A program made the translations under genes and the position numbers. Positions 5,801-8,042 of a stretch of DNA of 8,042 nt are shown in pieces (position 1 is the stretch's first letter; every line of letters starts with the position of its first letter). Source of the DNA: Eubacteriales bacterium. Its GTDB lineage: Bacteria > Bacillota_A > Clostridia > Christensenellales > Aristaeellaceae. The notes below the pieces were generated by a model that was given only the letters and a program-made list of their open reading frames with translations, did not search any database and had not been told where the DNA came from. The stretch is from contig JAQUXV010000038.1 of the NCBI GenBank assembly GCA_028692205.1, positions 5,129-13,170 on the forward strand, written 5' to 3'.

Positions 5801-7033
5801 CTACCAGCCGATCATCATACCCACAAGGGTAATCACAAGGCCGCCCGCCACAATGGAACCGAGCTGCCCCGCGACGTTAGCGCTGATGGACTGCATCAGC
5901 ACGAAATTGTAGGGGTCCTCGGCCTTGGCCATTTTCTGGATAACGCGGGCGCTCATGGGGAAGGCGGAAATACCCGCCGCGCCGATCATCGGGTTGATCT
6001 TGTTTTTTCGGAAGAGGTTCAGCAGCTTGGCAAACAGTACGCCGCCCGCCGTATCGAACACGAAGGCAATCAGGCCGAGGCCGAGAATCAGCAGCGTATC
6101 CCAACGCAGGAAGTTTGCGGCGATCATGGTGGAGCCGATGGTGATGCCCAGCAGCATCGTTACCAGATTGGCAAGCTCGTTTTGCGCCGTCTTGCTCAGC
6201 CGTTCCAGCACCCCGCATTCCCGCAGAAGGTTGCCGAACATCAGGCTGCCCACAAGCGGCGCGCTCATCGGTACGATGATGCCGGCCAGCACCGTAACCA
6301 CGATGGGGAACAGCACCAGCGTAAGCTTCGGCGCGCGCTGCTCGGTGTACGTCATGCGGATGCGGCGCTCCTTCTGCGTGGTCAGCGCGCGGATTACGGG
6401 CGGCTGAATCACCGGTACCAGCGACATATAGCTGTAGGCGGCCACCGAAATGGGCGCCATGTATTGCGTGAGCTTAAAATGGTTGGCGACATACAGCGTC
6501 GTTGGCCCGTCCGCCGCGCCGATAATGCCGATCGCGGATGCCAGCCGCAGGATGATGCTGTCCTTCTCCGGGCCGGCTGCCATAGCGGCGATATCCGGCA
6601 CCACAACGGGAATCAGCAGCATCGCCAGCAGGAACGTGGCGAAAATGCCGAACTGCGCCGCCGCACCGAAGAAAATCATGGAGGGGTCTTTCAGCAGAGG
6701 CGAAAAATCTATCATCGCGCCGACGGCGATGAAGATCAATATAGGGAACAGCTCGTTTTTAATGCCGGAATCGAACAGCACCGTCAGGAAACCCTCGCTG
6801 CCGAGTACGCTCGCGGTCGGATTGCCGGTGATGGCGTCGATAACGGGAGGGAGGTTGGCTAAAATCGCGCCAAAGCCGATGGGCAGCAGCAGCGCGGGTT
6901 CATAGTCCTTTTTAATAGCCAGATAGATTAAAGTTCCGGAGATCGCAAACATAATGAGGGTTTTTAACCCCTCGGCCGTGCCCATGTAGACGACGCCGGA
7001 AAAGAGCTCCTTCAGGAGTGCCGATGCGTCCAC
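5801..7033 (-). CDS. Na+-translocating decarboxylase beta subunit (OadB/GcdB/MmdB family)
   Basis: This 410-residue multi-span membrane protein decarboxylates carboxybiotin on its partner carrier and couples this to Na+ export. Key residues of the family are present. Asp175 lies in GAADGPT, matching the essential Asp203 of Klebsiella OadB. Asn347, Gly351, Ser356 and Arg363 in NPMIGAAGISAFPMSAR have exactly the spacing of its N373/G377/S382/R389. The N-terminal LPIGFGAILANLP loop and C-terminal SANVAGQLGS are also typical. The start is a GTG at 7033 with GGGGGAG about 5 bases upstream. It is the first gene of the four-gene operon behind the promoter at 7136-7164. Whether the pump acts on oxaloacetate, glutaconyl-CoA or methylmalonyl-CoA cannot be told, because the alpha subunit is not in the window. 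Confidence 0.95.
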   Translation of the reverse strand: MDASALLKELFSGVVYMGTAEGLKTLIMFAISGTLIYLAIKKDYEPALLLPIGFGAILANLPPVIDAITGNPTASVLGSEGFLTVLFDSGIKNELFPILIFIAVGAMIDFSPLLKDPSMIFFGAAAQFGIFATFLLAMLLIPVVVPDIAAMAAGPEKDSIILRLASAIGIIGAADGPTTLYVANHFKLTQYMAPISVAAYSYMSLVPVIQPPVIRALTTQKERRIRMTYTEQRAPKLTLVLFPIVVTVLAGIIVPMSAPLVGSLMFGNLLRECGVLERLSKTAQNELANLVTMLLGITIGSTMIAANFLRWDTLLILGLGLIAFVFDTAGGVLFAKLLNLFRKNKINPMIGAAGISAFPMSARVIQKMAKAEDPYNFVLMQSISANVAGQLGSIVAGGLVITLVGMMIGW

Positions 7034-7099
7034 GAGTTCTCCCCCTTTTTTTCACAAAACGGCAGGAACATCGCCGCCGATTACGCGCGAGTCCGGGAC

Positions 7100-7132
7100 G
7101 CCTGTGAAGGATTGTTTCGTAAAATCACAGGC
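7100..7132. promoter_or_regulatory. 8-bp inverted repeat at the predicted transcription start
   Basis: GCCTGTGA (7100-7107) and TCACAGGC (7125-7132) are exact reverse complements separated by 17 bases. The repeat begins just after the -10 box and covers the first 30 bases of the transcript. It could be a repressor operator or a 5' RNA hairpin affecting stability. The TGTGA/TCACA halves recall CRP half-sites, but the 17-base spacing is wrong for CRP. Confidence 0.5.
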
Positions 7133-7135
7133 TGC

Positions 7136-7164
7136 ATTATAACATGCCGGGAGCCTGCTGTCAA
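7136..7164 (-). promoter_or_regulatory. Consensus sigma-A promoter of the sodium-pump operon
   Basis: On the minus strand TTGACA (7164-7159) and TATAAT (7141-7136) are both perfect consensus hexamers separated by exactly 17 bases. Transcription should begin near 7129. Such a promoter would be strong unless held back by a repressor. Confidence 0.9.
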
Positions 7165-7247
7165 AAACGTTTGAGGTGTAAGCAAGCCGATGCCGAACCC
7201 TGTTTATGCGTGCAATTGGCTATCCGCCGGTCGGTACGGGCGGTGCT

Positions 7248-7739
7248 TCAGGAGAGCAATTTTTCCATGACGGTAAAATGATCCCCATACAGATCAGCGT
7301 TGTATACGTCGCGGTAGCCCGCCCGGCGGTAGAGCGTAAGCGCGTTTTCGTTTCGGACGTCGCACAGCAGATGGATGGCTCTGATACCGTTGCTGACGGC
7401 ATGGAGATGAACCTGTTCCACCAGTTTGCGTCCGTTGCCGCGCTTCTGCAAGGCCGGGGCTACACACAGCCGGGTGAGCACGGCGATGCTTTCTGTTTCC
7501 ACAAAGGGGAACCCCAGCTTTTCCAAATCGTCGGTCTGCATCAGCGAAGCGGAGCCGACCAGCGTATCGCCCTGATACAGGGCGTACAACCAACTGTTTT
7601 CCCAGTCGAGTTGTAGAATATCGCGGGTTGGGTAATCATCGTTCCAAGGGCAGTTCCCCTCGTCGGCGCAGGCGTGCCAGAGCGCCCAGACGGCGGGAAG
7701 TTCCTCGGCGGTTACAGGCCGGAAAATAATTGCTTCCAT
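7248..7739 (-). CDS. GNAT-family N-acetyltransferase
   Basis: A 163-residue acetyl-CoA-dependent acyltransferase. The pattern is typical: an N-terminal strand IIFRPVTAEEL, then GDTLVGSASLM, the acetyl-CoA-binding core TRLCVAPALQKRGNGRKLVEQV (R/Q-x-x-G-x-G/A loop present as QKRGNG), and the C-terminal NALTLYRRAGYRD motif. The ATG at 7739 is chosen because AGGAAG lies 5-6 bases upstream; the TTG at 7757 would place that ribosome site within the gene. It follows the thioesterase stop by 24 bases and is probably co-transcribed. Substrate unknown. Confidence 0.92.
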   Translation of the reverse strand: MEAIIFRPVTAEELPAVWALWHACADEGNCPWNDDYPTRDILQLDWENSWLYALYQGDTLVGSASLMQTDDLEKLGFPFVETESIAVLTRLCVAPALQKRGNGRKLVEQVHLHAVSNGIRAIHLLCDVRNENALTLYRRAGYRDVYNADLYGDHFTVMEKLLS

Positions 7740-7763
7740 TGCTCTTCCTACTTTCAAAGCGGG

Positions 7764-8042
7764 TTATCGGGGCGCGCGGCGGCTTGCATCCCGGCGTGCC
7801 TTGCCGATTTCGTAGTCCGACCGTTCTTCGTCCGTTTCCAGGATAAGGGGCGGCACGGGAGCCGGTTCCCTGTCGCGAAGCGCCACCATGGTCACATAGG
7901 CGCGGTTGACGTGTTTGCGTGTGATGGTTGCGCACTCCGCCTCTTCAACATACGTATCCACGCACACGAGCATACTGGTATGACCCACGTACACCATTCG
8001 TCCGGTGAGAACAACTATGTCGGTCAGCCTCGCGGGCGCCAG
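7764..8042 (-). CDS. Hotdog-fold acyl-CoA thioesterase (YkhA/YciA-like), 5' end cut by window
   Basis: Hydrolyses acyl-CoA to free acid and CoA in the cytoplasm. The frame is open through the right edge, so the N-terminus with the HGG..M..D region is missing. The visible part reads LTGRMVYVGHTSMLV, then a typical NRAYVTMVALR strand and the hallmark VPPLILETDEER followed by a charged helix YEIGKARRDASRR. This C-terminal pattern is characteristic of the bacterial acyl-CoA hydrolase group of the 4HBT superfamily. It appears to be the upstream member of a pair with the GNAT gene. Chain-length preference cannot be inferred. Confidence 0.9.
   Translation of the reverse strand: MAPARLTDIVVLTGRMVYVGHTSMLVCVDTYVEEAECATITRKHVNRAYVTMVALRDREPAPVPPLILETDEERSDYEIGKARRDASRRAPR

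Larger units (their letters stand above)
7034..7247 (-). other. Gap holding the sodium-pump promoter and leader
   Basis: No gene is seen in these 214 bases. The part from 7164 down to 7034 holds the promoter, an inverted repeat at the start of transcription and a leader of about 95 bases ending in the AAAAAAAGGGGGAG ribosome region. Between 7165 and 7247 there is only a weak CCGCC/GGCGG pairing (7224-7228/7239-7243) without a T-tract, so no clear terminator follows the GNAT gene. Confidence 0.7.

Noticed and set aside
5753..6862. Long open frame (369 codons) on the plus strand antisense to the beta subunit gene
   Set aside because: Its product is rich in His, Arg and Gln with no domain, and it lies wholly opposite a gene with intact active-site residues. 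It is the antisense shadow of a GC-rich gene.
7100..7132. CRP-type operator
   Set aside because: Half-sites TGTGA and TCACA are present, but the spacing is 17 bases instead of 6, so a CRP/FNR dimer would not fit.
7206..7616. Plus-strand open frame of 136 codons opposite the GNAT gene
   Set aside because: The minus-strand GNAT motifs and ribosome site are clear; the plus frame is a shadow.

Overview
The window looks like a chromosomal segment of a moderately high-GC anaerobic Firmicute, probably a gut-type Clostridia/Oscillospiraceae-like organism. This is inferred from strong AGGAGG-type ribosome sites, a sigma-A-type promoter, a DUF2975/YozG-like regulator pair, a biotin-dependent-type sodium pump beta subunit and a cytoplasmic GH3 glycosidase. 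No transposase, integrase, CRISPR array, tRNA or rRNA was seen.

Layout, plus strand, left half. The window opens inside a beta-CASP metallo-beta-lactamase nuclease gene (3-1130). A 475-base gene-free stretch (1131-1605) follows. It carries at least four stem-loops in series, including a 17-bp helix and a perfect 12-bp palindrome, then an AT-rich promoter zone with two inverted repeats over the -35 and -10. This promoter should drive a two-gene operon: a four-helix DUF2975 membrane protein (1606-2085) and a small Cro/CI-type regulator (2096-2302). After a 146-base gap comes a GH3 glycosidase of the beta-xylosidase-like type (2449-4527), closed by a strong bidirectional terminator (4542-4582).

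Layout, minus strand, right half. Reading leftward from the right edge there is a partial acyl-CoA thioesterase (7764-8042) and a GNAT acetyltransferase (7248-7739). Next is a consensus promoter (TTGACA, 17 bases, TATAAT at 7164-7136) with an inverted repeat at the predicted transcription start. It drives a tight four-gene operon: sodium-translocating decarboxylase beta subunit (5801-7033), an OadG-like gamma subunit (5561-5776), a two-helix membrane protein of unknown function (5056-5556) and a small universal-stress-protein-like protein (4679-5053). The carboxyltransferase and biotin-carrier subunits that would complete the pump are not in the window.

How the parts may work together. The GH3 enzyme would trim imported plant oligosaccharides in the cytoplasm. 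The beta/gamma pair would export Na+ on decarboxylation of a carboxybiotin carrier made elsewhere. The most unexplained items are the structured non-coding block at 1163-1417, the CCATATC-type half-sites it shares with the promoter at 1540-1568, and the two uncharacterised proteins attached to the sodium pump.
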